Source of the DNA: Nectonema munidae
Lineage: Eukaryota; Nematomorpha; Nectonematoida; Nectonematidae
Assembly (NCBI GenBank): GCA_030549495.1
Contig: JAUIRK010000965.1
Location: 348,844 to 412,843, forward strand
DNA: 64,000 nucleotides
Direction of reading: 5' to 3'
The position numbers were made by a program, and so were the translations under genes. This document shows positions 47,380-59,939 of this stretch, piece by piece. Under the pieces are notes generated by a model. The model saw nothing but the letters and a program-made list of their open reading frames with translations, was not told where the DNA came from and did not search any database. Within the stretch, counting starts at the first letter, position 1. Each line of letters opens with the position of its first letter.

Positions 47380-48960
47380 CCCTGAAAATTGATAATTATA
47401 TACAGTTTAGAACGCATAACACTTAATATATTTAATTCTTTCAATAATCATGGCTACTTTTTAGAAAATGTCAATCAAAATTTTGATTGATCAAAAATAT
47501 ATCTAATAAAATATACCGTCAAATTTTACATAAAATATGTTTTTATACTAAATCGGTCATGCCGTTTTCATTTCTGGACTCATTTTTTACATTTAGGATT
47601 TGAAAATACCTATAAGTGTTCATCAAATTTGCGGTTTACTTCTGAAAATTGTCTCCAAAAACATTCCTTCACATTTTACATAAAATATTTGTGTTATACT
47701 AAATTGGCCATGCTGGTTTCATTTCTGGACTAATTTTTTACGTTTAGGATCTGGAAATACCTATAAGTGTTAATCAAATTTGCGGTTCACTTCTAAAAAT
47801 TATCTCCAAAAACATTCATTCACATTTTACAATGAAATATATGTGTTATACTAAATCGGCCATGCTGGTTTCATTTCTGGGCTCATTTTTTACGTTTAGG
47901 ATGTGAAAATACCTATAAGTGTTATCAAATTTGCGGTTTACTTCTAAAAATTGTCTCCAAATACATTCATTCAAATTTTACAATGAAATATATGTTTTTA
48001 TACCAAATCAACCATGCTGTTTTCATTTCTGAACTCATTTAGAGGTTTTAAAATATCTGTCAATGTCAATCAAATTTGCGGTTTACTTCTAAAAGCTATC
48101 TCCAAAAATATTCTCTCAATTTTACATGAAATATATGTTTTTATACCAAATCAATCTTCTGTTTTCTTTACTGAATTCATTTTTTACATTTAGGATGTGA
48201 AAACACTTATAAGTGTTAATGAAATTTGCGGTTTACTTCTAAAAATTGTCTACAAAAACATTCATTCAAATTTTACAATTAAATATATGTTTTTATAACA
48301 AATCAACCATGCTAGTTTCATTTATGGACTCAATTTTTGCAGTTTGAATTTGAAAATACCTATATCAAATTTGCGTTTAGTTCTAAAATTTGTTTTCAAA
48401 AATATTGATTCAAATTTTACATGAAATATATGTTTTTATAGGAAATAGATCATGATGATTTCATTTCTGAATACAGTTTTCGCATTTAGAAGTTTTACTG
48501 CTATTGTCAATCAAATTTGCGGTTTATGTCGTAAAACTATATCCCAAAATATTCTCTCTAATTTTACATGAAATATATGTTTTTATACCAATTCGACCAT
48601 GATAATTTTTATTTCTGAAATCATTTTTTGCATTTAGAGGTTTTAAATGTCTTAAAGTATCAATCAAATGATCGATTTACGTCTAATGTCTACAGAAATA
48701 TTTTTGAAATTTAAATAAAATGTCTGTTTTTATGCCAAATGGAAGATGCTGGTTTCATTTTTGGACTCAGTTTTGACATTTATGGTTTTAAAATATATGA
48801 AAGCTTTAATCAGATTTGCGGTTTACTTCTAGATACTGTCTTCAAAAATATTTAAAAAAAAATAAAATATCTGTTTTATACCAAATCGACTATGCTTATT
48901 TTATTTCTGTACTTGATTTTGGATAATACGGTTAAAAAATATCTCGAAGTGGCTATTGAA
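47380..48960 (+). repeat. Tandem array A, about ten units of 143-152 bp
   Basis: Units begin around AAATATATGTTTTTATACCA followed by AAATCGACCATGCTGGTTTC, TTTCTGGACTCATTTTTTAC and CAAATTTGCGGTTTACTTCT. The GTTTTTATAC word recurs at about 47533, 47685, 47834, 47986, 48130, 48281, 48424, 48572, 48716 and 48866. Units grow more divergent to the right. No coding potential. Confidence 0.85.
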
Positions 48961-49590
48961 TTAGTAATGTATGCATAAAAATCAGTTCTGTAAAAAAATT
49001 TCAAAAAATGGCTGCATATTAGGTATATAGTAAAAATATACTTTTTTTGTATATTTTGGCTTATAATACTTTCTACAATCATCTTGAGTATGAAATATTT
49101 ATTAAAAAAAATAAAACGTATTATAAAATCTTTTGAAAATTTGTATGAGAGAAGGAACCAAGTTGAAAACTAATTGAAAAGAGAACATGTGATCAAAACA
49201 AATAAAAAAAAATATGTATCTTTACTAAATGGAAGATCTACCATGTTCTAATGAACTAGGAAGTCGTTTAATTATATAATAGATGCTTCAAAAAGATTTT
49301 GACTGTGAAAAAGAAGTTCCACTTTTACAAATGAAAAATATTTAAATCTATATCTTATCATATAGGATTACAATTAACATTTAGCTAAGATGGGTAGGAA
49401 ATCTGAAAATTTAGAATAGGTCAGATTTATCAAAAATGGCACAGATGCCAATATGTGAGAATTTAGTCACTATCAAGATATTTTTAATTTAAATTGAATG
49501 TGTCCATCTTTTTCCTTTTGCGTCAAAGAAATAATTTTTTAGATGAAGAACGTGGACAACTTTTTGTAATTGAACAATGAAAATTTTTTT

Positions 49591-49690
49591 AATTTTTTGA
49601 CAGGTTTGATTGATTTTCATAAAAAATGAATATCACCACTGAATTCAGCATATTTGAAAATGGGTATACATGTGTAAAAAACTTTATATA
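49591..49690 (+). repeat. Tandem array B, left piece cut off by the inner Tigger
   Basis: GACAGGTTTGATTGATTTTC, ATGAATATCACCACTGAATT and GTGTAAAAAACTTTATATA, the same words as in 52668-53290. It ends exactly at the TA where the inner Tigger starts. Confidence 0.85.
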
Positions 49691-52667
49691 TAGACTCGCT
49701 CCTAGCGACCAGACCACTATTAAGACCAATTCCTTGCAGTCCCATTTTTTGTGTATATTCCTACATAATAAAGACTCTCTCCAAAACGACCAGTTCTCTA
49801 TTCAGAATTACAACCGTTGAATCATGTCCCAACTCTAGTTTTACTCTCTCTACTACGACCATTTGTTGTTTTTTCATCCACGATTAACGTTTTTTGCAAG
49901 TGTTGTCAACTTTGATTGTCAACATTTAAAGATGGTGTTATGGAAACTACAGAGAGAGAGAGAGACAGAAAAAAAGAGAGAGAAAGATACGTCTTTACAT
50001 CACGAAAAGAATTTAAAAAATTTTTAATTGCTGTATTCAATTGTACAATGGGCAATCTTAATTTTTATAACAAAGCGTATCAAACTTGATACATATTTTA
50101 CACATGTTGGTGCGAGACAGATAGCAATTTGAAAAACTCAAATTTTTATTCTATTAAATCAAAGCGTCTGTAAATTTTATTCACCACGTTACCCTCACTC
50201 CTTAATTCATTTTTTTCCCATTGACTTTACTTGATCACTTTGATATTAGAGCTTTTGGGTGAAGTAATCATTATTATCTTAAAATAAAAATGTTTATATC
50301 TTTTGGAACATTCTTGATTTTGAACCCATTATTGACTGAATTAAACAGACATTACTTTACAAAACGAAGACGAAACATAATTGCATTCAAAGAGAGCAGC
50401 CGATTTTCAATTTTTGAAAGTCGTCATATGTTGACTATGGTCAATAATGCGTTCAATTATTGATTTTCAAAGTAAAACTATGAGAATTTAGGTTAATTTA
50501 CTATACTTTTCAATAAAGTTTTAATTTTTGTCATAATTTTTCTCTGTAAATTCAATTGTTCAAAAATTTATCTTAAGTAATTTTATTTCTATATTTTTAG
50601 TAAAATTCAATTTTTCGGTCTCTTTGTTACTGAAAGTTGTGTTTTAAAGTTTTGGTTTTCATGTGTTTTGACATAGGAACTCATTTTTTCTTTTCTCTGC
50701 ATTAATCAAAAATTTCCAAAAAGCCTTCTACCAAAGTGTCCGATTCTAAACCTCCCATTATTGTAACTATTTGAGTATTTGTATAAAGGTAAAGGTATAT
50801 TCATTTTAAGTTTTGGTTTCAAGGAATTTTGGTAGAGGACGTTTTGAAGATTGAACATTTTTATTAAAATACAAAATACTAGATTTATTTTTGTATATCT
50901 AAAATTCCAAAGTGTGAAAAGTTAATTTAAAACTTTAACTACCTTTTTGTTTAAGTTTAAGATAAAAACTTCATATGCCTCTTCGCAAAGAATTGAAAAT
51001 TTCTGAAAAAATAAAAGTGATAAAAAGTTATGACGTAAATAAAGCAAGTCAACGCGAGTTAGCAAAAGAATTTGGTGTAGGCAAAACACAAATAGCCATC
51101 ATACTCAAACGTAAAGAGGAGTATTTAAAAGCGTATGAAGATGACTTACCTGTCTCTCGAAAAAGACTGTGCTCAGGGATTGAAAGTGAAGAGCTCGAAA
51201 AAACCATTTGGACATGGTATCAAAAAGCTAGAGTAATGCTAATACCGGTCTCTGGAGCAATGATTCAAGAAAAAGCTCTCTTAGTAGCTTCAAAACTTAA
51301 CTTGCCAAACTTCAAAGCATCTGATGGTTGGCTCACAAGATTTAAAGCCAGGCACAATATTGTTAACCGCACTATAAGCGGAGAGAAGGGCGTTGTCGAT
51401 AACCTGAGTATCGAATCTTTTAAAAGTAAGTTGTTGGAAGTTATTTCTAAATATGAACCTGAAAATATTTACAACAACGAAACCGGTCTTGGTTTTAGAG
51501 CGTTGCCTGACAAAACCCTTGGTATAAAGGGCAAAAGTTGCACAGGCTTGAAAAAATGCAAAGAAAGACTGACCGTCTCTCTATGTGTGAATCAAATCGG
51601 TAATTTTGAAAAAACAGTTGTTATTGGAAAGACCCAAAGCCCAAGATGTTTTAAATATATTAAAGTGGATGAACTACCTGTCACCTACTATAATAATCGT
51701 AAAGCGTGGATGACCTCATGTATATTTACTGATTGGACAAAGTGTATCAATAAACGCATGAAAGCGCAAAAAAGAAAAGTTTTATTGATTCTTGACAACT
51801 GCCCATCACATCCTCATCTAGAACTCAGCAATGTTAAACTGCTTTTTTTGCCTCCTAATACATCTTCTGTTTTACAGCCCCTCGACCAAGACATTATTAA
51901 AACCTTTAAAAGCTTTTACAAACGTAAACTTTGTCATAAGTCTCATAAATGATGAAATTACTCCCTTGAAATTATCAAAAAGTGTAAGTTTTTTTGATTA
52001 CTGCTATTGGATAGCTTCTTCTGTTAAAGAAATCAAGACGACAACAGTAGAGAAATGCTTCAATCGATGCATGCAGACAACAGACAATGATTTTTCTTTT
52101 TCAGAAGAGGTTGGCGAAACCGTTTGTGATGAACTTTTAAAAGTTGTTGCACCCCAATTACCAGATCCAATCTTCACTACTGAAGAATATATTAGACAAG
52201 ATGATGACCTGCCTGAAATCGAAACTTTATCAGAAAACTGAGAGCAAGAGCTTTTGAGTGAAATACCCTCTTCTACTCAGGCTATTCAAATGGGAAACCT
52301 TTCTGATGACACTGAAGAGCAAGAAATTTCTCCAAAGTCTACAATAAAAACTTTAGACAAAGTTTATTAAACGCGATAGAATTGAAAAGATTTTTGAAAG
52401 AAAAAAACCTCATAAAGTCTCTAGAAGACATTGAGAAAATAATAGAAGCTATTCAAGCAAAAATTATTGAAAGCCAAAGAACAAGACAGACATTAATAAC
52501 AAATTTTTTCAATTAATAAAGTAGATTTACACTTTAAATCTTTTCAGTAGTGTACTTACAATTGTTTTTACTACAAACTTTGAATCACTCTCTCTAATAA
52601 GGGCATCTCTATATTAAGACCACTTTTTATCAGTCCTGAAGGTGGTCGCTTTACTGAGAGTCTACTG
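49691..52667 (+). mobile_element. Inner Tigger element, nearly full length
   Basis: TA flanks at 49689-49690 and 52668-52669. The right end inverted is CAGTAGACTCTCAGTAAAGC; the left end reads TAGACTCGCTCCTAGCGACC, having lost the first CAG. Removing it rebuilds ACTTTATATAATTATTTA, which is intact in neighbouring array units, so insertion point and target are certain. 2977 bp with one transposase gene at 50975-52241. A (GA)n run lies at 49950-49988. Confidence 0.92.
50975..52241 (+). pseudogene. Tigger transposase with frameshift and lost first aspartate
   Basis: The first frame (50975-51952, 325 aa) has a CENP-B-type helix-turn-helix (LKISEKIKVIKSYDV...QRELAKEFGVGKTQ), a CENPB DNA-binding repeat (ASDGWLTRFKARHNIV, about residues 115-130) and a DDE domain. 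The family motif IYNADETGL reads IYNNETGL, one codon shorter and without the catalytic aspartate. The second and third sites are present (LLILDNCPSHP; SSVLQPLDQDI). Near 51930 the reading shifts by one base into the frame that continues to 52241 (SVKEIKTTTVEKCFNRCM and an acidic tail). Two independent defects make it inactive, yet the rest is well kept. Confidence 0.88.
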
Positions 52668-53290
52668 TAATTATTTAGTTAAAAAGTTTCTTTTTGAGAT
52701 GAGCTGTCACATTTAGATCAATTTTTTGACAGGTTTGATTTTCATAAAAAATGAATATCACCACTGAATTCAGCATATTTGAAAATCGGTATACATGTGT
52801 AAAAAACTTTATATAATTATTTAAATAAAAAGTTCCTTTTTGAGATGAGCTGTCACATTTAGATCAATTTTTTGACAAGTTTGATTGATTTTCATAAAAA
52901 ATGAATATCACCAAAAGATCAATTTTTTGACAGGTTTGATTGATTTTCATAAAAAATGAATATCACCACTGAATTCAGCATATTTGAAAATGGGTATACA
53001 TGTGTAAAAAACTTTATATAATTATTTAGATAAGAAGTTTCTTTTTGAGATGAGCTGTCACATTTAGATCAATTTTTTGACAGGTTTGATTGATTTTCAT
53101 AAAAAAATAAATATCACCACTGAATTCAGCATATTTGAAAATGGGTAAACATGTGTAAAAAACTTTATATATTTAAATAAAAAGTTCCTTTTTGAGATGA
53201 GCTGTCAAATATAAATCAATTTTTTGACAGGTTTGATTGATTTTGATAAAAAAATGGACATCACCACTGAATTCAGCATAGTTGAAATAT
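52668..53290 (+). repeat. Tandem array B, about four units of 147 bp
   Basis: Each unit carries ATTATTTA..TAAAAAGTT, TTTTTGAGATGAGCTGTCAC, TTTTTTGACAGGTTTGATTG and GTGTAAAAAACTTTATATA. One unit holds an extra partial duplication starting at about 52916. Sequence is unrelated to array A by eye although the period is nearly the same. Confidence 0.85.
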
Positions 53291-53346
53291 ATATGTAATA
53301 ACATTAAAAATATTTATAAAAACTTATTAATATCTGAGAAAAATAG

Positions 53347-53544
<198 letters not shown>

Positions 53545-54369
53545 TAGAGTGTGATTTATTCCTGTAAGAGACTGTATCAACGTAAATATGAAGTGCTAGG
53601 TGTCATTGATGATGAGGATGTTGGACTTATAAGAGGAAAAAAACAAAAGAAAATATTAGGAACTACAACATAAAAGAGGTCATTTTCAATATTGCAGCTA
53701 CATGGAAAGACGACAACTCTGGCCAACGCATGGAAAAAACTTCTGTATGATACTGATCATAATAAGTACGATTTTGAAGGTTTTGAGCCAAATGATTTTC
53801 ATTGTCTCTTCAAAAGAACGGGGGAACATTTTTCTTTCGAAGATGTAAGAGAATGACCAGAAGACCCTGGTCATCATGTTATGACAGATGAAGAAAAAAC
53901 CGAAGAAGTTCTTAATGGTGACACAAAAGAGGATAATGAAGAAAATGATTTGGATGCTAAAATTCCAAAGCTTTCAGCGTTCGAAAAGCCCTTGAACGTA
54001 CATTGATATAACTGCAGCCGAAGAAAACAACCAGTATTGCCCACACTTACAATCTTTGGGAGATATGATCATTCGAAGACAACACATACAAGGAAAACTA
54101 TTAAAGATTTATTCATTTTTTAAGCCAGTTGTCAAAGCTACAGAATCAAACTCTCCTCAACAATCTACAAGTGGACTTTACTCTTTTGATATTTAAACTG
54201 CTCAATTTTTTAAGTTATTCTTAATGTATGTTATATGAAAAAAAAATGTGCAATTTTAAAATGTTTTATATTATTAGGCATGAATGAATAATTCGTCTGA
54301 TTTGTTATAACTTCTGTTAAGTCGGACATTGCTCTCCCTCAAGTAGTCCGCCTTAACGAGGGCCTATTA

Positions 54370-55738
54370 TTGATGTTTATTTTAACTAAATTTATTGAAA
54401 AACCTCTCTAGCTTGTATGAAATTTTATTATTTTTGTCGGAATCGAGAAGATAATGTACCTTTGAATTCTCTAGACAGAAATTCTTGTGCTGACCTTAGA
54501 AAGTCTCGAGAATAGGCTACAAATATTGCAGTTACTTAAATGCGACTATTAAAGCTTGTTTATCATAAAGCAGCTATATTCTTCTCGCTTTGCTACTACC
54601 ACTATACTTTCTTTGACCTTGGTTGTATGCACTATCTTCAAAATAATCAGATGCATCCTCCATTTGTTTAATTTCCCTCTTAACAAAAAGGCTTCAATTC
54701 GCTTTTAATCATGCACTCTATTCCGAAAGAGATCTACAATATTCAATTATTTACTTTGTGCAATGAAATAGTTGTTATTATAATCCTTCAATAATTGACA
54801 TAACAACATAAAAATGTGACTTTATTTGTACAAAAAATTTCATATAATCACTTTACCTATTTATTATTTCTGTAACAACGTGGAATATTTCCCATATACT
54901 CTTTTTTTGAATTTTGATGTCAGGTGCAAAAATCATGAAAAATTCTTGTTACTTTTGTCGGATAACAAAAGATACAAATGCTTATGGTAGATTGAGAAAT
55001 ACTTATGAACTCCCTTTGGTTTTCATAAATCTGAAGAAAGCATCATATTTCACTCGAAATTTTCAAGCTGAGTGCACGAATTTTAATGCAATTTTCAGAG
55101 ATAGAAATAACCAGTTTTTTGATGAATTATTTCAGGCCACATTCCTTGGTTGGAAAGTAGATGGTATTTGATAACGATATCACTAAAGTGTTCAAGGCAG
55201 TCATGTCCATCTATTTGCTGAAATCAACCATTGGCCATCGCGTTAAGGTTTTGTAGGTTATATAAGATATAAAGAAGTGCACGGGTATTAGGGAAACCAT
55301 ATTCCATTTTTCAGTATGCGGGCAGGGAAAAATTGTATGTGGTTATAAAATATTTTGTTTAAGTTGTAGGATTAGGCTAGTAAACTAAATTGTACATGGA
55401 ATTACAAAGTAACTCGTGGTATATTTACTATTCGTTAAAAGGATTTTTGAATCATAACCACAGGTGCAGGTAGTATTTGAGAATGTGGCCTTTAGAATAT
55501 ATCAAGTTTTCAATGAAGTCGGGTTCGTGGATTTTAGCATTAACTATTTTTTGCCTGATTTAGAAAATTCATTAAAAAGTAACAAAAAACATTCATTTTT
55601 AAAAACATACCTTTTTTGGTAGGAATAACATGATCTCTCTTATCATAATGTATTTTGGAAATGTCCTCAATAAATCTTGTAATACTTGTTTTTAATACAT
55701 TAGTGAAGAGATCCCCAAGCTTATTAGTCTATCTATAT
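54370..55738. other. Intergenic; unassigned open frame at 54914-55171
   Basis: An 85-codon frame reads SCYFCRITKDTNAYGRLRN and FFDELFQATFLGWKVDGI. It resembles no family I can name and has no clear start context; a chance frame or exon of an unknown gene are both possible. No repeats recognised. Confidence 0.35.
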
Positions 55739-55923
55739 CATTGGTTCCCAAACTGTGGGTCATGGCCCCCTTGGGGGCAGCAAAATTTAAGGGGAATTGG
55801 GGGGGGGGAAAAAATTTTTTTTGGGGGTTTTTTTTTTCCTTTTTTTTAAAGGGTTGTGGGGGCCACAGACAAGGATCATGTATGAAAAGTGGGTAACAAT
55901 CAGAAAAAGTTTGGCAACCACTG
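55739..55923. mobile_element. hAT MITE with G/T-rich middle
   Basis: Ends CATTGGTTCCCAAACTGTGG and, inverted, CAGTGGTTGCCAAACTTTTT form the common hAT terminus. Flanks ATCTATAT and ATTTACAT agree at 6 of 8 positions, a worn target duplication. The middle (about 55780-55860) is runs of G, T and A. Confidence 0.66.
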
Positions 55924-56212
55924 ATTTACATCGAAAAAATTTTGTACACACAAATATCTGTCAAAGGAATTGAATATCATTAAATAAGAGAAATTCAAAA
56001 CCAAAAAAGTTTTCATATTTCTTCATAAGATTAATGAGCTCATTTTGAAAATTGACCCTTTCAACCCTAATACTTATTAGCTGACCCCATAAAAAGTACA
56101 ATCGACCCCTAGGGTAATCGATGATAACATTTTGAAATTTATATTTACAGTTAAAAAAATTCTGTTTCAATAGGGATAATTATTATATTTAATCAAATAT
56201 AAACGTATAATA

Positions 56213-56218
56213 TTTATT
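56213..56218 (-). terminator. Polyadenylation signal of TSR2
   Basis: AATAAA on the minus strand, about 25 bp after the stop codon at 56244-56246. Confidence 0.6.
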
Positions 56219-56243
56219 ATCCAAAACAATCAAGAGAAAATTT

Positions 56244-56750
56244 TTATCTTCTAACAACTGTCCAACCTTCAGAGTCATCCTCATTTTGAGAGTGAGGGAA
56301 TTCATTGGAATTAAATGAGTCTACTTTCGTATTAGTATTAGAATAGGATGATTCGTCAGAATCACTATCATCTGACATATCAAAGTGACAATTTTGTATG
56401 TCTGAAACGGGTAACAACTTTATTTCATTTTCAATATAGTTCAAGTTTTTTAATTGATACTGTTTGTAACATTCACATATTTTACTTGAAACTTCCAGCA
56501 AACTTCCATCTTCAATTAATGTATTTAGTTCTGTATCAAAAATTTCTTCTAAAAAATCTTCGATTTGATCTGGAAATAAATGTGAGGAATTTGAATTTAT
56601 GCATTCAAGTGTGCGCTCAATCAACCAATCTTTGAATTTTTGGGATGTATTATGAGCGTATGCATTGGATAACGATAAATTCAAAGCTGTCCAACTATCA
56701 AACAAGTGATGTAGGTAATTTTTAAAAGTTGATTCACAGTTTGCTTCCAT
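56244..56750 (-). CDS. TSR2: Pre-rRNA-processing protein TSR2, single exon
   Basis: 168 aa (human 191). TSR2 holds ribosomal protein eS26 after import and delivers it to pre-40S particles. The helical core at about residues 17-105 shows SWTALNLSLSNAYAHNTSQK, EDFLEEIFDTELNTLIEDGS and LEVSSKICECYKQYQ, aligning with the human [20 protein letters not shown] and PQVSQQLQTMFHHFQ. An acidic, serine-rich stretch at about 125-160 (DMSDDSDSDESS) and the terminal EGWTVVRR match the family's acidic tail and GWTIVRR end. ATG at 56750; an in-frame stop lies just upstream, so the start is sound. No introns. The only minus-strand host gene in the window; no neighbour shares its promoter. Confidence 0.93.
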   Translation of the reverse strand: MEANCESTFKNYLHHLFDSWTALNLSLSNAYAHNTSQKFKDWLIERTLECINSNSSHLFPDQIEDFLEEIFDTELNTLIEDGSLLEVSSKICECYKQYQLKNLNYIENEIKLLPVSDIQNCHFDMSDDSDSDESSYSNTNTKVDSFNSNEFPHSQNEDDSEGWTVVRR

Positions 56751-56831
56751 TTAAATTCCAGAGATCTAAATTAAAAATAGCAATTTACGTTAAATTTTTA
56801 GAGACTGTCGCAAATATATTTAGACTTTAGA

Positions 56832-57087
56832 CAGTGCCCGCGCTAAGCAAAAATTTAAGAGGGGGCTTCATTGGGGCGCTAATTTTTGAACTATCAGATT
56901 AATCTGCTTCAAGGCGAAAAGAAAACATATGATGTATTTGTCAAGCCATATCTATACCGATTACATTTTCATGAAAGAAATTATTATGAATGCTAGATGT
57001 TTGTCATATTTTTTTAGGGTAATGAAACAATTTTTAAGGGAACTTGAAAATTAGCTGGGGCTATTTTAATAGGTAGCGCGGGCTCTG
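56832..57087. mobile_element. Short non-autonomous hAT element, exact 8-bp target duplication
   Basis: ACTTTAGA lies at 56824-56831 and 57088-57095. Ends CAGTGCCCGCGCT and, inverted, CAGAGCCCGCGCT differ at one base. Inside each end a CCCC/GGGG block follows. 256 bp, no coding text. Sits about 80 bp upstream of the TSR2 start codon, so it may overlap or displace that promoter. Confidence 0.8.
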
Positions 57088-57529
57088 ACTTTAGATTAAA
57101 GTAATGTTATAAAAATTTACTAACCCAATAAATCCCAACACCCTTTTTATATAGCATACCTATCTATCAATAATTTATTTTTCTATTCATGTGATCAAAT
57201 TAAAATATAGACAAAACAAGTACAAACTTCGATAAAATTATAGAAAGATCCTTATTTTGATACTTCCTTTTAAAGAATTCATAAATAAAACTACGATTTG
57301 TATTTTATTCCGAGTTAAGCCATGGGATATATTTCGCTATGATTTCAATCCCTCTCCTTTTGTAACACATCCATGAACCTCCACTCACACAAACTCTTTC
57401 GTCCAGCTTCTACCTCATCTTTCTTTCTCCGCGATTACATTTAAATAATTAAAATTCACATGATAAAAATGTATACGCCCCCCCCCCCATGTAACGTTTC
57501 GTAAAGCAAACTAAACTCTGTATGGCATT
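57088..57529. other. Intergenic, nothing recognised
   Basis: AT-rich, with a run of C at about 57478-57488. No gene or element boundary seen. Confidence 0.5.
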
Positions 57530-58325
57530 ATGTAATATATGCATTGCACTCTAGCCCTCCCGCGGTGAACGATGCCAAGCCAGGTTATTTCAAAATATCC
57601 TAAGAACGCACTCAAAACTTCGTCAGTTTGTTCGTCTAGTGATTTCATAAAGTCTGTAAAACGATCAATAGCATCACTTGGTGAAACAAAAGCTAATGCT
57701 TGTATTTGTTTTGTTATGAGAGCATTTTCAGGATTTCCATAGCAGCCTTGTAAACCAAGGCTTTGGACTTTTCACCAGAGACACTGGCTGAAGTTAAAAC
57801 AAGCAACCATGGACAGTTGTATTTGGGAAACATTTTCTTAAAGCTTTTATCGCTGCTTGTAACATTAATAGACTCTGGATATAGGTTACGTTCTTATAGT
57901 TCTTCATAGGTTTTCTCGTCTTTGTTCGATACAATGCAGTAGAGTAGTCGTAATGTTGTGCTTGCAGCAACAAGAATTGTATGTATTTGTTTATTAACTG
58001 GCGCAGAGGAAAATGTCCCATCACTAAACCACCTGTTTTTTGCTCGTAAAATGTCAAAATTCTTTATAGTAGAGTAAATTCTCATTCCTTCTGATTCGTA
58101 GAGTAGACAATTATCACCTCTTGTAATCACGATTAGATCTCATCTGCATTAACACGAACTCTTGCGTGTCTTACAATACGAGCTATTGATTCTTTTTGGG
58201 CAAAGCACCACATATACTTAATGGTAAATCACTTGTAGAGTGGTTGATCACGGAATATGTGGCTTCATTAGATTGCAGCGATCGTTCTTTTATGTTTTCT
58301 TTAACTTTCAGTGAACAGTTCCGGG
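57530..58325 (-). mobile_element. MULE (FLYWCH-type) transposase, most of the domain, broken
   Basis: Read on the minus strand: VKENIKERSLQSNEATYSVI and SICGALPKKN (linker), SIARIVRHARVRVNADEI, then NRWFSDGTFSSAP (first catalytic aspartate), RLLYCIVSNKDEKTYEEL, ALRKCFPNTTVHGCLF (second region) and the C-terminal QALAFVSPSDAIDRFTDFM with LSAFLGYFEITWLGIVHRGR. These occur in the family order. At least three frame changes separate them. The CAGGTGCGCACATCC end at 58330 belongs to a different, hAT-like family. Confidence 0.75.
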
Positions 58326-59939
58326 CCAGGTGCGCACATCCGAGGGTAGGGCGAGTTAAATTATAAAATTGACATTCGCCCCCCTCCCCCCCATAATTTC
58401 CTATAAGTAAGAGTTGCTGCTTGTTTATAAAACATGTATGATGATCGCATTATAGGATGTAATGATCATTCGAATAGATGATAATGTAAGATAAGAGAAG
58501 GAATGCAGACTTTCGAGTCAAACTACATGCCAAGTTGCTCTGAAATTCCTATTAAAAATATTTTACAAACGATGTGAGAGCTATATAATAATAATAACCC
58601 ATTGTTTCAATATGCACACAATAAGTAAGCAATGTTTATCACAGTGTCTCCCTTGTAGTATTTTTGAGCAAACACATGTTGATGATCCACTAGATTTTCT
58701 CATCTTCTTCTGTCGCAGTGATTCTATTTCTCTTTCTGTCTCCTCTATTTTTCTCTTCCGCTTTCTCTGCTAAAACTCAATCACTCAAGCTCTCTTCTTT
58801 CACTCAAGATCTCCTTCTCTTGTTCAAGCTCTCCTATCTCATTCAGCTCTCTTCTCTCTAATTTGTATTTAGAGTTAAATTAAAAATAATTTTATTTATC
58901 TCATTAGAAACTACCTTTTAAAGGAATATAAGTTCAATATTTTCAGAACTTTTTTCATGATACCAAAGTTCAGCTATTCAAATTAATCACAGAGATTTTT
59001 GGTAAAAATTTAGTTCCATCAATACACCAAACATTTTGCAAAAATGAAAATTTGTTTGTTTTTAAATGAGAGAAAACTAGTTTCCAATCGTTACAATTTG
59101 ATATTAATGAATATTGTCAGACTCGCGTTAAAAAAATTTTCAACAAAGGTCACTTAATCTTTGTCAGTACGTTTGTTACATTTTGTAACATTTGAAAACT
59201 TTAATTTTTTCAAGTCAAGAAATATTTTCAATAGCTATTTGGGAATGAATATTGACTAGCTATTCAGTTTAAAAGCAAAAATACTCTATTTGTTTAATAT
59301 TTGAGCAGAGATATTTTTTATAATGTTCGATTATTAAATTTTGTAAGTAACACTGTATAAAATTAATTAAATCTTTTTTTTTAAGAAAATTTGTTGATTA
59401 TTATAATAAAAATATAATATCGAAACAAAATGTTTCAGTTGTTAAAAATGTACTCGATCTATTTAGTCAGAATTTTATTTGTAGACAGAAAAGTCAAAAA
59501 AAAAACGCAATGATTTTCTTGTTCTCGTATACTATGATTTATGTTTTTAAATAGTTTTTTTAATGATATTGTGTTCTTAGACTTAAATAATTTTATGAAA
59601 AGTGATTAAACTACCATTTTTGTATACTATGATTCCTTACAAAATGTCAAAAAATATAAGCGTTACCAAATCACCCTAAAAGGGTTAGCTACTTCAACAT
59701 CGTAAAATTCAACGTTGGCTTTTGTTGCTTATAAAAACTTGAAAATATTAAATAAACTTAATTACATACGATGAGTAGTCATCTATCATATATGAATTAT
59801 TTGTTCTCTTGTAAAATATTCGAGGCGGCGGTCTCACTATAATTTTTTAATAGCTCGGGATCTCATTTAAAAAAAATAAATCAACATAAAAACTACCGTA
59901 CTAAAAAATTGACACAAAAGTTCGTCCAAAAATTGTCTG
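58326..59939. other. Intergenic; hAT-like left end at 58330 and a pyrimidine-rich stretch
   Basis: CAGGTGCGCACATCCGAGG at about 58330 resembles the end of 39052-40324; its partner was not found. At 58690-58870 a pyrimidine-rich stretch repeats CTCTC, CTTTC and CTCAAGCTCTC words. No gene. Confidence 0.4.

Noticed and set aside
54914-55171. 85-codon frame with a Cys pair (CYFC)
   Set aside because: No recognisable domain and no supporting gene structure; kept only as a note under the intergenic entry.
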